Positions 26,279 to 34,964 of a stretch of DNA of 64,000 nt are shown piece by piece (the stretch's first letter is position 1; the number at the start of each line of letters is the position of its first letter). The DNA lies in contig CAVZCC010000008.1 in NCBI GenBank assembly GCA_963773765.1, positions 310,001 through 374,000 of the forward strand, in the 5' to 3' direction. Under the pieces are notes generated by a model, which was not told where the DNA came from, did no database searches, and worked only from the letters and a program-made list of their open reading frames with translations. The DNA comes from CAVZCC01 sp963773765 (GTDB lineage Bacteria > Actinomycetota > Acidimicrobiia > Acidimicrobiales > Microtrichaceae). The position numbers and the translations under genes are program-made.

Positions 26279-28009
26279 GTGGACCTTGCGATCCGCAACG
26301 CGACCATCGTCGACGGCACGGGCGCACCCGCCCGCCAGGGTGACCTGGGCATCACCGACGGACGCATCACGGTCGTCGCCGAACCGGGATCGGCCGCACT
26401 GGACGGTGCCGGGCGCACCATCGACGCCACCGGGCTGCTCCTGGTGCCGGGCTTCATCGACCCCCACACCCACTACGACGCGCAGCTGATGTGGGACCCC
26501 ACCGCGTCGCCGTCCAACCTGCACGGTGTCACCACGGTGATCGCCGGCAACTGCGGCTTCACCCTGGCCCCCCTCGCCCCCGGGGACGGCGACTACGTGC
26601 GCCGGATGATGGCCAAGGTCGAGGGCATGCCCCTGGTGGCGCTGGAGGACGGCATCGACTGGAACTGGGAGACCTTCGAGCAGTACCTGGGCCGCCTGGA
26701 GGGGAACCTGGGCGTCAATGCCGGCTTCCTGGTGGGGCACTGCGCCATCCGCCGCCGCGTCATGGGTCCGGACGCCGTGACCGCGGACGCGTCCCCGGAG
26801 CAGATGGAGGAGATGAAGGCGCTCCTGGCCGAGAGCATCCGGGCCGGAGGACTGGGCTTCTCCACCACCCGGGCCCGCACCCACTCCGACGGCGACGGAC
26901 TGCCCGTGGCCTCCCGGCGCGCCACCGTGGAGGAGCTGCTGGAACTGGCCGCGGTGGTGGGTGAGCACGAGGGCACCACGCTGGAGTTCGCCTCCGACGG
27001 GTGCCTGGACGGCTTCGACGACGACGAGGTCGACTTCATGATCGCCTTCTCCCGGGCCGGCAACCGCCCGCTCAACTGGAACGTGCTGACGGTCGACTCC
27101 CACGCGCCCGAGCGCTACCGGAACCAGCTGGCTGCCATGGACCGCTGCGCGGAGTCCGGGGCCCGTGTGGTGGCGCTCACCATGCCCGTCATCGTGGGCA
27201 TGAACATGAGCTTCCTCACCTACTGCGCACTCAACATGATGCCGGACTGGGGTCCGATCCTGGGCCTGCCGGTCCCGGAGCGGATCGACCGGCTCCGGGA
27301 CCCGGAGACCCGCCGGTACATGGAGGACCGCGCCGCCTCCCCGGATGCCGGCGTGTTCGCCCGGCTCACCGGCTGGGACACCTACGTCATCGGTGACACC
27401 TTCTCGCCCGAGAACGAGGGCCTGACCGGGCGGCGGGTGGGAGACATCGCGGCGGAGCGGGGCCGGGGCGCGTTCGACACCCTGCTGGACATCGTGATCG
27501 CCGACGAGTTGCGCACCGTGCTGTGGCCGGGCGCGACCGACGCGGACCCGGAGTCCTGGGAGCTGCGGCGCCAGGCCTGGGGCCACCGGTCCGTGATGCT
27601 CGGCGGCTCCGACGCCGGCGCGCACCTCGACCGGATGCAGGGTGCCAACTACCCCACCCGGTTCCTGGCCGACTGCATCCGCGGCCGCAAGCTCACCACG
27701 GTGGAGGACGCGGTCCACATGATGACGGCGGTCCCGGCCGAGTTGTTCGGCCTGCGGGACCGCGGCGTGATCCGGGAGGGCGCCCACGCCGACGTGGTCC
27801 TGCTGGACCCCGAGACCGTGGACTCGGAGCTGCTGTCCATGGTGGACGACCTGCCGGGCGGGACCGGCCGCCTCTATGCCGGATCGGTCGGTGTGCGCAG
27901 CGTCCTCGTCGGCGGCGTCGAGGTGGTGCGTGACGGTGCCTCCACCGGCAACCTGCCCGGATCCGTGATCCGCTCCGGCGTGGACACCGACACCGTCACG
28001 GCGGGCTGA
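26279..28009 (+). CDS. N-acyl-D-amino-acid deacylase-type amidohydrolase
   Basis: 576 residues of the metal-dependent amidohydrolase superfamily, D-aminoacylase/dihydroorotase-like group. It starts with the small beta domain (DLAIRNATIVDGTGAPARQG), has the metal-binding PGFIDPHTHYDAQ, a metal ligand region in VLTVDSHAP and the aspartate in MLGGSDAGAHLDRM. It may hydrolyse N-acyl-D-amino acids or related cyclic amides. It is divergent from the amino-acid-type ABC system and may act on its cargo (inference). The GTG start has AAAGGAG seven bases upstream. Its end is 6 bp from the convergent wecA. Confidence 0.88.
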   Translation: MDLAIRNATIVDGTGAPARQGDLGITDGRITVVAEPGSAALDGAGRTIDATGLLLVPGFIDPHTHYDAQLMWDPTASPSNLHGVTTVIAGNCGFTLAPLAPGDGDYVRRMMAKVEGMPLVALEDGIDWNWETFEQYLGRLEGNLGVNAGFLVGHCAIRRRVMGPDAVTADASPEQMEEMKALLAESIRAGGLGFSTTRARTHSDGDGLPVASRRATVEELLELAAVVGEHEGTTLEFASDGCLDGFDDDEVDFMIAFSRAGNRPLNWNVLTVDSHAPERYRNQLAAMDRCAESGARVVALTMPVIVGMNMSFLTYCALNMMPDWGPILGLPVPERIDRLRDPETRRYMEDRAASPDAGVFARLTGWDTYVIGDTFSPENEGLTGRRVGDIAAERGRGAFDTLLDIVIADELRTVLWPGATDADPESWELRRQAWGHRSVMLGGSDAGAHLDRMQGANYPTRFLADCIRGRKLTTVEDAVHMMTAVPAELFGLRDRGVIREGAHADVVLLDPETVDSELLSMVDDLPGGTGRLYAGSVGVRSVLVGGVEVVRDGASTGNLPGSVIRSGVDTDTVTAG

Positions 28010-28015
28010 GCACCC

Positions 28016-29116
28016 TCAGGCCACCCGCTCCCGGGTCCGCATCCGGGGGGCGAGGATCGTGAAGAGCAGGAGCGCCAGCGCGGCGATCCCCAGCGGCACG
28101 ATGCCGTTGCCGCGGTTGGTGAAGGCGGGGATGAGCACGAACCCGGACAGCAGTGCGGTCCAGGCCCACATGATCACCACCGTCCGCCGGTGGCCGTGGC
28201 CCAGGTCCATGAGCCGGTGGTGGAGGTGTTCCTTGTCCGCCGTGGCCACCCCGGTGCGACGGGTGGCACGCCGGACGATGGCGAACACCGTGTCCAGCAG
28301 GGGCACGCCCAGGATGAACAGCGGGATGACCAACGGGGCGAAGAAGAACCACGACTGGCCCGAGAACGGGTCGTCCGACTGGCCCCCCACCGCGATGGTG
28401 GACGCGGCCAGGAGCAGCCCCAGCAGCAGGGCGCCGCTGTCGCCCATGAAGATGCTGGCCGGGTTGAAGTTGAAGGGGAGGAACCCGAGGCACACCCCGG
28501 CGGTCACGATGGCCACCAGCGGTCCCACGTTGGAGGGGTCGAGCACCCCGACGTCCAGCAACCGCCAGCCGTAGAGGAAGAAGGCCCCGGAGGCGATGGT
28601 CACGATGCCGGCGGCCAGGCCGTCCAGGCCGTCGATGAGGTTGACGGCGTTGGCCATCCCCACCACCCACAGGACCGACACCAGCGCCGAGAGGTCGGGC
28701 GGGAGCACGGTGAAGCCCACGAAGGGAACCCGGAAGTAGATGACGGTCAGGCCGACCAGGGTGAGGATGGAACCGGACAGGACCATGCCGGCGACCTTGG
28801 CCGGGGCCGACACGTCCCGGAGGTCGTCGACCAGGCCCGTGAGCCACATGACCACTGCCGCGGCCACGATCCCCAGGACGTTGATCGGCGTGTCGAACAC
28901 CGGACGGAACTCGGGCAGCAGGGCCGCCACCCCGAGCCCGGCCAGCACGCCGATCAGCAGCGACGTCCCACCCAGCACGGGGGTGGGGCGGGCGTGCACG
29001 GTGCGGTCGCCGGGCTCGGCCATGGCCCCCACCCGGCGCGACAGGGCCCGGATCGGGGGCACGGAGAGCGCCGTGGCGATGACCGACACCGCCATGACGA
29101 TCAGGAACGGACGCAC
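28016..29116 (-). CDS. wecA: undecaprenyl-phosphate GlcNAc-1-phosphate transferase (WecA/TagO/MraY-like)
   Basis: 366 residues with about ten membrane helices. It transfers GlcNAc-1-phosphate to the lipid carrier and so starts cell-wall polysaccharide (arabinogalactan- or teichoic-acid-like linker) synthesis. Motifs: RPTPVLGGTSLL, the LVDDLRD aspartates, NLIDGLDGLAAG, FMGDSGALLLG and the cytosolic histidine motif KEHLHHRLMDLGH. Position just upstream of atpI-atpB is conserved in actinobacteria, though here an ABC cassette intervenes. The GTG start is preceded by TAGTCT with a 7-nt gap. Confidence 0.93.
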   Translation of the reverse strand: MRPFLIVMAVSVIATALSVPPIRALSRRVGAMAEPGDRTVHARPTPVLGGTSLLIGVLAGLGVAALLPEFRPVFDTPINVLGIVAAAVVMWLTGLVDDLRDVSAPAKVAGMVLSGSILTLVGLTVIYFRVPFVGFTVLPPDLSALVSVLWVVGMANAVNLIDGLDGLAAGIVTIASGAFFLYGWRLLDVGVLDPSNVGPLVAIVTAGVCLGFLPFNFNPASIFMGDSGALLLGLLLAASTIAVGGQSDDPFSGQSWFFFAPLVIPLFILGVPLLDTVFAIVRRATRRTGVATADKEHLHHRLMDLGHGHRRTVVIMWAWTALLSGFVLIPAFTNRGNGIVPLGIAALALLLFTILAPRMRTRERVA

Positions 29117-29129
29117 GGCCCGGAGACTA
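29117..29129 (-). promoter_or_regulatory. candidate -10 box for leaderless wecA transcript
   Basis: TAGTCT (minus strand, 29124-29129), seven bases, then GTG. There is no Shine-Dalgarno. Confidence 0.45.
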
Positions 29130-29176
29130 CTGCCGGCCTCCGCGCGAGCCGGGACGAGGCTCCGTTCCGGGGCCGA

Positions 29177-29213
29177 GAACGGTGTGTGAACGAGGTGTGA
29201 ACCTGTGGAGAAC
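29177..29213. promoter_or_regulatory. four-unit 11-bp direct repeat (PHO-box-like operator)
   Basis: GAAC occurs at 29177, 29188, 29199 and 29210, exactly 11 bp apart; the two central units extend to GTGTGAAC. Read on the minus strand this is GTTC-N7 four times, resembling the 11-nt direct repeat units bound by PhoP in Streptomyces, or other OmpR/PhoB-type sites. The last unit covers the -35 position of the sugar-transferase promoter. Confidence 0.65.
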
Positions 29214-29229
29214 CGCCGGAGCGCTGTGT

Positions 29230-29235
29230 TATAAC
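29230..29235 (+). promoter_or_regulatory. -10 box of sugar-transferase promoter
   Basis: TATAAC is a good -10 element, but the 17-bp-upstream position reads GGAGAA, with no -35 match. This fits a promoter depending on an activator bound at the adjacent GAAC array. Confidence 0.55.
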
Positions 29236-29323
29236 TGACCGGGTAACGCTGGGGGCCGGGTCATGGGAGAACCGGTCCTGGTCTGTGGGATGGACAGTTG
29301 GTCCCGCGGACAGGAGGGAAGAC

Positions 29324-30877
29324 ATGCACACCGAGTGGGCTCCGGCCTCGCCCGTTCCATCGGGAGGCGTAGACGCGGGAGGGCGACCGGTCGACGGACT
29401 GGGACGCACCGTCCCACTGGACCACGACCTCGTCCACTCGCTGGCCGATCCGCAGGAGGCGTTGGCCACCGCCCGGCGCTTCTCGGGCCGCCTCAAGCTG
29501 GCCCTCATCGGCTCCGACGTGGTGGCCGTGGCCGCCGGGCTGGCCCTGGCCACGCTGATCTACCAGATCGTCGCGGGCTCCGACCTGGACCAGGTCACCA
29601 TGGTCGCCCTGGTGTCGCTGCCGGTGTGGCCCGTCCTGTTCGCCCAGCAGGGCCTGTACCAGGCCCGCCGCATCGACCGGCGCATGGAGGAGCTGCGGCG
29701 GGTGATCAACGCCGTGATCGCCGGCATCCTCGTGCTGGCCGGCATCTCGGTCCTCCTGCAGTCGGAGGTGGCCCGGGGCTGGCTCGCGTTCGTGGCCGCG
29801 GCGGTCACCGTCACCGTCTACCTGGAACGGGAGCTGGCCCGCCGCATCATCCACGAGTTCCGCCTCCGGGGCGTCATGACCCGTCGCGTGGTCGTGGTCG
29901 GGCACAACACCGAGGCGGAGGAGATCGCCACCGAGCTCGGCAGCTACCCGGAACTGGGCTACGAGGTCGTCGGCTTCGTGGCCGACGGGACCGAGGAGTC
30001 GGTGATCGACCTGCGGACCGGCCAGGACCTGGGTCCGTACCTGGGCCGGCCCACCGAGGTCCTGGACCTGGTGCGGGCCACCGGCGCCACCGGCGTGGTG
30101 GTGGCCACCACCGACACCAACCAGGCCACCGCCAACCAGCTCATCCGCGACCTCACCCGTGAGGGCATCTACGTGGAGCTGACGTCGGCCATGAAGGACA
30201 TCTCCTCCAGCCGCATGTCGGTCCGCCCGCTCGGCCGCTATCCGGTCATCTGCGTGGAGCCCGTGGCCGCGGTCAGCTGGCGCCGTGTGGCCAAGCGCGC
30301 CTTCGACGTGGTGGGCGCCACGGCGCTGCTGCTGCTGGCCGCCCCCGTCATCGCCGTGGCCGCGCTGGCCATCCGGCTCACGTCCGGGCCCGGCGTGCTG
30401 TTCCGCCAGCAGCGGGTGGGCCGGGACGGCGAGCTGTTCACCGTCTACAAGCTCCGCACCATGGTCCAGGACGCGGAGGACCGCCTGGCGGACCTGCGTG
30501 ACCGCAACGAGGCCCCGGGGCCCATGTTCAAGATGGCCGACGATCCCCGGGTGACCCCGGTGGGCCGGTTCCTGCGCAAGACCTCCATCGACGAGCTGCC
30601 CCAGCTCCTCAACGTCCTCCTCGGCGACATGAGCCTGGTCGGGCCCCGGCCCGCCCTGCCGGTGGAGGCGGAGCAGTGGAACGACGCCCTGCGGGAGCGG
30701 CTGCGGGTGCAGCCCGGCATCACCGGCATGTGGCAGGTCAGCGGGCGCTACACCACCAGCCTGGAGACCTACGCCCGGCTGGACCTCTACTACGTGGACA
30801 ACTGGTCCCTGGTGACCGACCTGGCCATCCTGCTCAAGACGCTGGCCGTGGTCGTCCGCGGCCGCGGCGGCGCCTGA
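29324..30877 (+). CDS. exopolysaccharide polyprenyl-phosphate sugar-phosphate transferase
   Basis: 517 residues. The N-terminal half has four membrane helices and a nucleotide-binding-like domain (VVVVGHNTEAEEIATELG). The C-terminal half is the bacterial sugar transferase domain: KRAFDVVGATALLLLAAPV, FRQQRVGRDGELFTVYKLRTM, SIDELPQLLNVLLGDMSLVG and PGITGMWQVSGR. It loads a hexose-1-phosphate onto undecaprenyl phosphate as the first step of an extracellular polysaccharide. The ATG at 29324 has AGGAGGGAA at ideal distance. It is divergent from wecA, another enzyme using the same lipid carrier. Confidence 0.93.
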   Translation: MHTEWAPASPVPSGGVDAGGRPVDGLGRTVPLDHDLVHSLADPQEALATARRFSGRLKLALIGSDVVAVAAGLALATLIYQIVAGSDLDQVTMVALVSLPVWPVLFAQQGLYQARRIDRRMEELRRVINAVIAGILVLAGISVLLQSEVARGWLAFVAAAVTVTVYLERELARRIIHEFRLRGVMTRRVVVVGHNTEAEEIATELGSYPELGYEVVGFVADGTEESVIDLRTGQDLGPYLGRPTEVLDLVRATGATGVVVATTDTNQATANQLIRDLTREGIYVELTSAMKDISSSRMSVRPLGRYPVICVEPVAAVSWRRVAKRAFDVVGATALLLLAAPVIAVAALAIRLTSGPGVLFRQQRVGRDGELFTVYKLRTMVQDAEDRLADLRDRNEAPGPMFKMADDPRVTPVGRFLRKTSIDELPQLLNVLLGDMSLVGPRPALPVEAEQWNDALRERLRVQPGITGMWQVSGRYTTSLETYARLDLYYVDNWSLVTDLAILLKTLAVVVRGRGGA

Positions 30878-30884
30878 ACCCGCC

Positions 30885-30906
30885 CCGGCGTCCCCGCCCG
30901 GGGTCG
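30885..30906. terminator. GC-rich inverted repeat between convergent genes
   Basis: CCCCGG and CCGGGG lie in the 39-nt gap between the sugar-transferase and glyA stops. It is weak and has no U tract. Confidence 0.3.
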
Positions 30907-30916
30907 GGCCAGGGGG

Positions 30917-32155
30917 TCAGTAGACGGGGAACTTGGAGCACAGCGTCCGCACGTCGTCGCGGACCGCTGCCAGTTCTGCCTCGTCGTCCGGTGCGGACAG
31001 CACCCGGGTCATCAGCTCCGCGATCCGGGCCATCTCCGGTTCCGCCATGCCCTGGGTGGTGACCGAGGGGGTGCCGATGCGCAGGCCGGAGGTGACGAAC
31101 GGCGAGCGGGGGTCGTCGGGAACCGTGTTCTTGTTGAGCGTGATCCCGGCCCGGTCCAGGGCGATCTGCGCGTCCTTGCCGGTGAGGTCCTCGTTGAACG
31201 TGCGCAGGTCGATCAGCATCAGGTGGTTGTCCGTCCCGCCCGACACCAGGCGGAACCCGGACCGGCCGAGCGCCTCCGCCAGCGCGCCGGCGTTGCGCAC
31301 GATCTGGGCCGCGTAGTCCCGGAACTCCGGCGTGGCCGCCTCCCGGAACGCCACCGCCTTGCCCGCCACCACGTGCTCCAGCGGCCCGCCCTGCAGGCCG
31401 GGGAAGATCGCCTTGTCGATGGCCGCGGCGTGCTCGGAGCGGGACAGGATGCAGCCGCCACGCGGGCCCCGCAGGGTCTTGTGGGTGGTGAACGTGACCA
31501 CGTCGGCGAACGGCACGGGGTTGGGGTGGGCCCCGCCTGCGATCAGCCCGGCGATGTGGGCGGCGTCGAACATGAACAGGGCGCCGACCTCGTCGCAGAT
31601 CTGGCGGATCGGCTCGGGGTCGATGATCCGGGGGTAGGCGGTGGCGCCGGCGACGATCATCTTCGGCCGGTACTGGAGCGCCAGGTCACGGACCTGGTCC
31701 AGGTCGATGCGCTCGTCGCTCGGCGTCAGGCCGTACGACACGAAGTTGTAGAAGCGCCCGGAGATGTTCACCGGAGAGCCGTGGGTGAGGTGGCCACCAT
31801 GGTCCAGGCTCAGGCCCAGCACGGTGTCGCCCGCGTCCAGCAGCGCCAGGTAGACGCCGAGGTTGGCGTTGGCACCCGAGTGCGGCTGCACGTTGGCGGC
31901 GTCGGCCCCGAACAGGGCCTTCACCCGGTCCCGGGCCAGGTCCTCCGCCTCGTCCACGAACTCGTTGCCGCCGTAGTACCGCTTGCCGGGGTACCCCTCG
32001 GAGTACTTGTTGGTGAGCACGGAACCGACGGCCTCCATGACCGCGGGCGAGGTGAAGTTCTCCGACGCGATCAGCTGGATCCCGGTGTTCTGGCGCTCGA
32101 CCTCCCGGTCGATGATGGCGAAGAGCTCGGTGTCACGTTCGGTCGGCCAGGGCAT
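30917..32155 (-). CDS. glyA: serine hydroxymethyltransferase
   Basis: 412 residues. This PLP enzyme interconverts serine and glycine with tetrahydrofolate and supplies one-carbon units. It has IQLIASENFTSP, NKYSEGYPGKRYYGG, LDHGGHLTHG, the PLP lysine in TFTTHKTLRGPRGG and the C-terminal LRIGTPSVTTQG. Length and motifs are standard. GGAG lies eight bases before the ATG. Confidence 0.97.
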   Translation of the reverse strand: MPWPTERDTELFAIIDREVERQNTGIQLIASENFTSPAVMEAVGSVLTNKYSEGYPGKRYYGGNEFVDEAEDLARDRVKALFGADAANVQPHSGANANLGVYLALLDAGDTVLGLSLDHGGHLTHGSPVNISGRFYNFVSYGLTPSDERIDLDQVRDLALQYRPKMIVAGATAYPRIIDPEPIRQICDEVGALFMFDAAHIAGLIAGGAHPNPVPFADVVTFTTHKTLRGPRGGCILSRSEHAAAIDKAIFPGLQGGPLEHVVAGKAVAFREAATPEFRDYAAQIVRNAGALAEALGRSGFRLVSGGTDNHLMLIDLRTFNEDLTGKDAQIALDRAGITLNKNTVPDDPRSPFVTSGLRIGTPSVTTQGMAEPEMARIAELMTRVLSAPDDEAELAAVRDDVRTLCSKFPVY

Positions 32156-32171
32156 GGGTCGCTCCGTTCCA

Positions 32172-32203
32172 GCTACGGGTGGGGATGGCTACGGGTGGGA
32201 ATG
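32172..32203. repeat. 16-bp tandem repeat, two copies
   Basis: Two units (32172-32187, 32188-32203) of GCTACGGGTGGGRATG lie between rpiB and glyA, upstream of glyA. Function not evident. Confidence 0.6.
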
Positions 32204-32243
32204 GATTCCGGGGTGGGGACCGGTCCGGGGACCACACCCTGTG

Positions 32244-32777
32244 TCAGGTTCGGCCGCCCTCGGGCAGCAGTGCGTCCAGTTTGGCCACGCGGGCCTCGTG
32301 ACGCCCACCCTCGAAGGTGGCGTCCAGCCAGGCGTCGAGGGCGTTGCGGGCCACCTCGACACCCACCAGGCGCTCGCCCAGGCAGAGCACGTTGGCGTCG
32401 TTGTGCTGTCGGGCCAGCCGGGCGGATGTCTCGTCGTGGACGGTGGCGGCCCGGATGCCGGGCACCTTGTTGGCCGCGATGCCGATCCCGATGCCGGAGC
32501 CGCACAGTGCCACCCCCAGGTCGGCCCGGCCCGAGGCCACGGCCAGGCCCACCGCGTGGCCGTAGTCGGGGTAGTCGACCCGGTCGGTGCCGTGGGTGCC
32601 GAGGTCGATCACCTCGACCCCGCGGGCCGCCAGGTGCTCCGCCAGCACGTCCTTGAGCACGACGCCGCCGTGGTCGGCCCCGATGGCGATCCGCACGCCC
32701 GACGCCAGGTCGGGGGCGGGCGCATCGGCGTGGGCCGCCGTCGTGGGGGCCGTGGGGTCGGAGGGGACGTCGGACAC
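32244..32777 (-). CDS. rpiB: ribose-5-phosphate isomerase B
   Basis: 177 residues; interconverts ribose 5-phosphate and ribulose 5-phosphate in the pentose phosphate pathway. RpiB motifs are clear: IAIGADHGGVVLKD, GTHGTDRVDYPDYG, the catalytic LCGSGIGIGIAANKVPGIRAA (quoted in part) with the cysteine, and HNDANVLCLGER. An N-terminal extension of about 27 residues rich in Ala, Pro and Asp precedes the domain. The GTG start has TAGGAT with a six-base gap upstream. Confidence 0.95.
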   Translation of the reverse strand: MSDVPSDPTAPTTAAHADAPAPDLASGVRIAIGADHGGVVLKDVLAEHLAARGVEVIDLGTHGTDRVDYPDYGHAVGLAVASGRADLGVALCGSGIGIGIAANKVPGIRAATVHDETSARLARQHNDANVLCLGERLVGVEVARNALDAWLDATFEGGRHEARVAKLDALLPEGGRT

Positions 32778-32789
32778 GCCCGGATCCTA
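32778..32789 (-). promoter_or_regulatory. candidate -10 box for leaderless rpiB transcript
   Basis: TAGGAT (minus strand, 32784-32789), six bases, then GTG. There is no Shine-Dalgarno. Confidence 0.45.
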
Positions 32790-32930
32790 GGAGCCACACC
32801 GTCGCCGGCACGACCCGACGTCCGGCCCGGGACACAGCCGGCACGGTTCCGGTCTGGCCCGTTCCGGCCCGGTCCACCAGAATCTCCCGGGCAGGCGACC
32901 GGAACGGCGCCGGAGCAGGAGGACGGACAC

Positions 32931-34409
32931 ATGGCGGTGGACCCACGGACGCCCGTGATCATCGGGGTCGGGCAGTTCCTGGACCGGGAGGCGGACCCCG
33001 CCCGGCCGATGGAGCCCACCGACCTGATGGCCGAGGCGCTGCGGGCGGCCGAGCACGACGCCGGCACGCCCGGGGCCCTGGCCGACGCCGACGTGGTGGC
33101 CGTGGTGCCCACGGTGTCGTGGCGCTACCGGGACCCCGGGGCACTGGTGGCGGCGTCGATGGGCGCGACCGACGCACGGACCTGGTACGCGGCCCTGGGC
33201 GGCAACACGCCCCAGATGCTGGTCAACCGACTGGCCTCCGACATCGCGGCCGGTCGGGCCGACCTGGGCGCGGTGGTGGGCGGCGAGGCCTACCGCCGGC
33301 GGGTGGCGGCCAAGCGGGCCGGGACGCAGCTGCCCTGGACCAGGCAGGCCGACGACGTGGAGGCCACCTGGCACGAGGGTGACAGCTTCGTGCTCGGCCA
33401 CCCGGCGGAGATGGCCCGGGGCATCTTCCTGCCCACCCAGTCCTACCCCCTGTTCGAGAGCGCGCTCTGGCACGCCTCCGGGCGCACCCTCGACCAGCAC
33501 CTCGCCGCGGTGGGCGAGTTGTGGGCCGGGTTCTCCCGCGTGGCCGCGACGAACCCCCACGCCTGGCGCCGGGACGCCTACACCGCGTCCCAGATCACCA
33601 CCCCCACGCCGGACAACCGGATGGTGGGCTTCCCCTACACCAAGCGGATGGTGTCCAACCCGGACGTGGACATGGCTGCCGGGTGCATCGTCTGCTCGGT
33701 GGAGCGAGCCGGGTCGCTGGGCGTGCCCCGGGACCGCTGGGTGTTCCCCCACGCCGGCACCGACGGCCGGGACCCGCTCATGAGCGAGCGGGCCGGGTTC
33801 ACCTCCTCCGCCGCCATCGGCGTGGCCGGCAACCGGGCCCTGGAGCTGGCCGGCGTCGGCATCGACGACGTGGCCCACCTCGACGTGTACTCGTGCTTCC
33901 CCTCCGCGGTGCAGCTGGCGCTGCGCGAGCTGGGCATCGACCCCGGACGCCAACTGACCGTCTACGGCGGGCTGTGCTTCGCCGGCGGACCGTGGAACAA
34001 CCCGGTCGGCCACGCCATCGCCTCCATGGTGGGGGTGCTGCGGGACGACCCGGGCTCACGGGGCCTGGTCACCGCCAACGGCGGCAACGTGGAGAAGCAC
34101 GCCTTCGGCGTGTACTCCACCGAGCCACCGGACGGCGGGTTCCGGTGGGAGCGCCCCCAGGACGAGATCGACGCCGTGGGGGGCCGGGAGGTGTCGGAGA
34201 CCTACGAGGGCCCGGTCACGCTGGAGGCCTGGACCGTGATGCACGAGCGGGACGGGTCCATGTCCCGCGGCCACGCCTCCTGCCTGACCCCGGACGGGGT
34301 GCGGGTCTGGGGGGTGACCGACGACGCGGACACCATGAAGCGGTTCGAGTCCGAGGACATGGTCGGCGCCCCGGGGACCATCGGCCCGGAGGGCGCACTC
34401 GACGTGTGA
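32931..34409 (+). CDS. thiolase-like protein (acetyl-CoA acetyltransferase / SCP-x type)
   Basis: 492 residues with a thiolase fold: PVIIGVGQFLDREAD at the N-terminus, a first-half dinucleotide-like AALGGNTPQMLVNRLASDI, and the second half with YSCFPSAVQLALRELG and YGGLCFAGGPWNNPVGHAIASM (quoted in part). The usual catalytic cysteine loop and NxHGG motif are not standard: the position reads TANGGNVEKHA. This places it in the divergent SCP-x-like group, where the reaction is often unknown. A C-terminal OB-like tail (VTLEAWTVMHERDGS) fits that group. AGGAGG lies eight bases before the ATG. Confidence 0.8.
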   Translation: MAVDPRTPVIIGVGQFLDREADPARPMEPTDLMAEALRAAEHDAGTPGALADADVVAVVPTVSWRYRDPGALVAASMGATDARTWYAALGGNTPQMLVNRLASDIAAGRADLGAVVGGEAYRRRVAAKRAGTQLPWTRQADDVEATWHEGDSFVLGHPAEMARGIFLPTQSYPLFESALWHASGRTLDQHLAAVGELWAGFSRVAATNPHAWRRDAYTASQITTPTPDNRMVGFPYTKRMVSNPDVDMAAGCIVCSVERAGSLGVPRDRWVFPHAGTDGRDPLMSERAGFTSSAAIGVAGNRALELAGVGIDDVAHLDVYSCFPSAVQLALRELGIDPGRQLTVYGGLCFAGGPWNNPVGHAIASMVGVLRDDPGSRGLVTANGGNVEKHAFGVYSTEPPDGGFRWERPQDEIDAVGGREVSETYEGPVTLEAWTVMHERDGSMSRGHASCLTPDGVRVWGVTDDADTMKRFESEDMVGAPGTIGPEGALDV

Positions 34410-34424
34410 CGGCCCCGATCCGGC

Positions 34425-34841
34425 TCAGCCCTGCTCCAGGCGGGACCGCAGCAGGGTCATGACCCGCTCGGACGCCTTGGGCATCTCGTCCAGCAACGTG
34501 CGGAAGGACTTGGTCCTGAACCGCAACAGCTTCATGTCCGTGTCCGCTGCCACCGTGGCGGTGCGGGGGCGGTGGTCGATCAGGGCCATCTCCCCCACCA
34601 TGGACCCCGGCCCCGACGACGCCACGTGCTCCCCCCGGACGTACACACTGGCGGTGCCGTCGACGATGACGAAGCAGTCGGTCCCGGTGTCACCCTGGTC
34701 CACCAGCACGGTGCCCGCCGGTGCCTCCACCTGCTCGGACAGGTCCAGCACGCGATGCAGCTCGTCGTCGGAGAAGCCCTCGAAGAAGGCCACGTTGGAC
34801 AGCCACTCGACACTCTCGGCCGGCTTCTTCCCGAACGCCAT
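34425..34841 (-). CDS. cyclic nucleotide-binding domain protein
   Basis: 138 residues consisting of a single cNMP-binding beta-roll: VAFFEGFSDDELHRVLDLSEQ, VLVDQGDTGTDCFVIVDGTASVYV, and the phosphate-binding cassette GSMVGEMALIDHRPRTATVAA with the expected GE and R residues. There is no DNA-binding or kinase domain, so it may act as a stand-alone sensor. GGAGGGAAC precedes the ATG. It is divergent from the zinc dehydrogenase. Confidence 0.9.
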   Translation of the reverse strand: MAFGKKPAESVEWLSNVAFFEGFSDDELHRVLDLSEQVEAPAGTVLVDQGDTGTDCFVIVDGTASVYVRGEHVASSGPGSMVGEMALIDHRPRTATVAADTDMKLLRFRTKSFRTLLDEMPKASERVMTLLRSRLEQG

Positions 34842-34964
34842 CAGTTCCCTCCATCGACAGCACGGCCCACACCCCCGGACCGATGTGACCGGCACACTAC
34901 TGTGGCCCCGCCGCGCCGGGACGGGTTCTCCGGGGTCCAGGGCGGCCACACCGAGGGGGACGAC

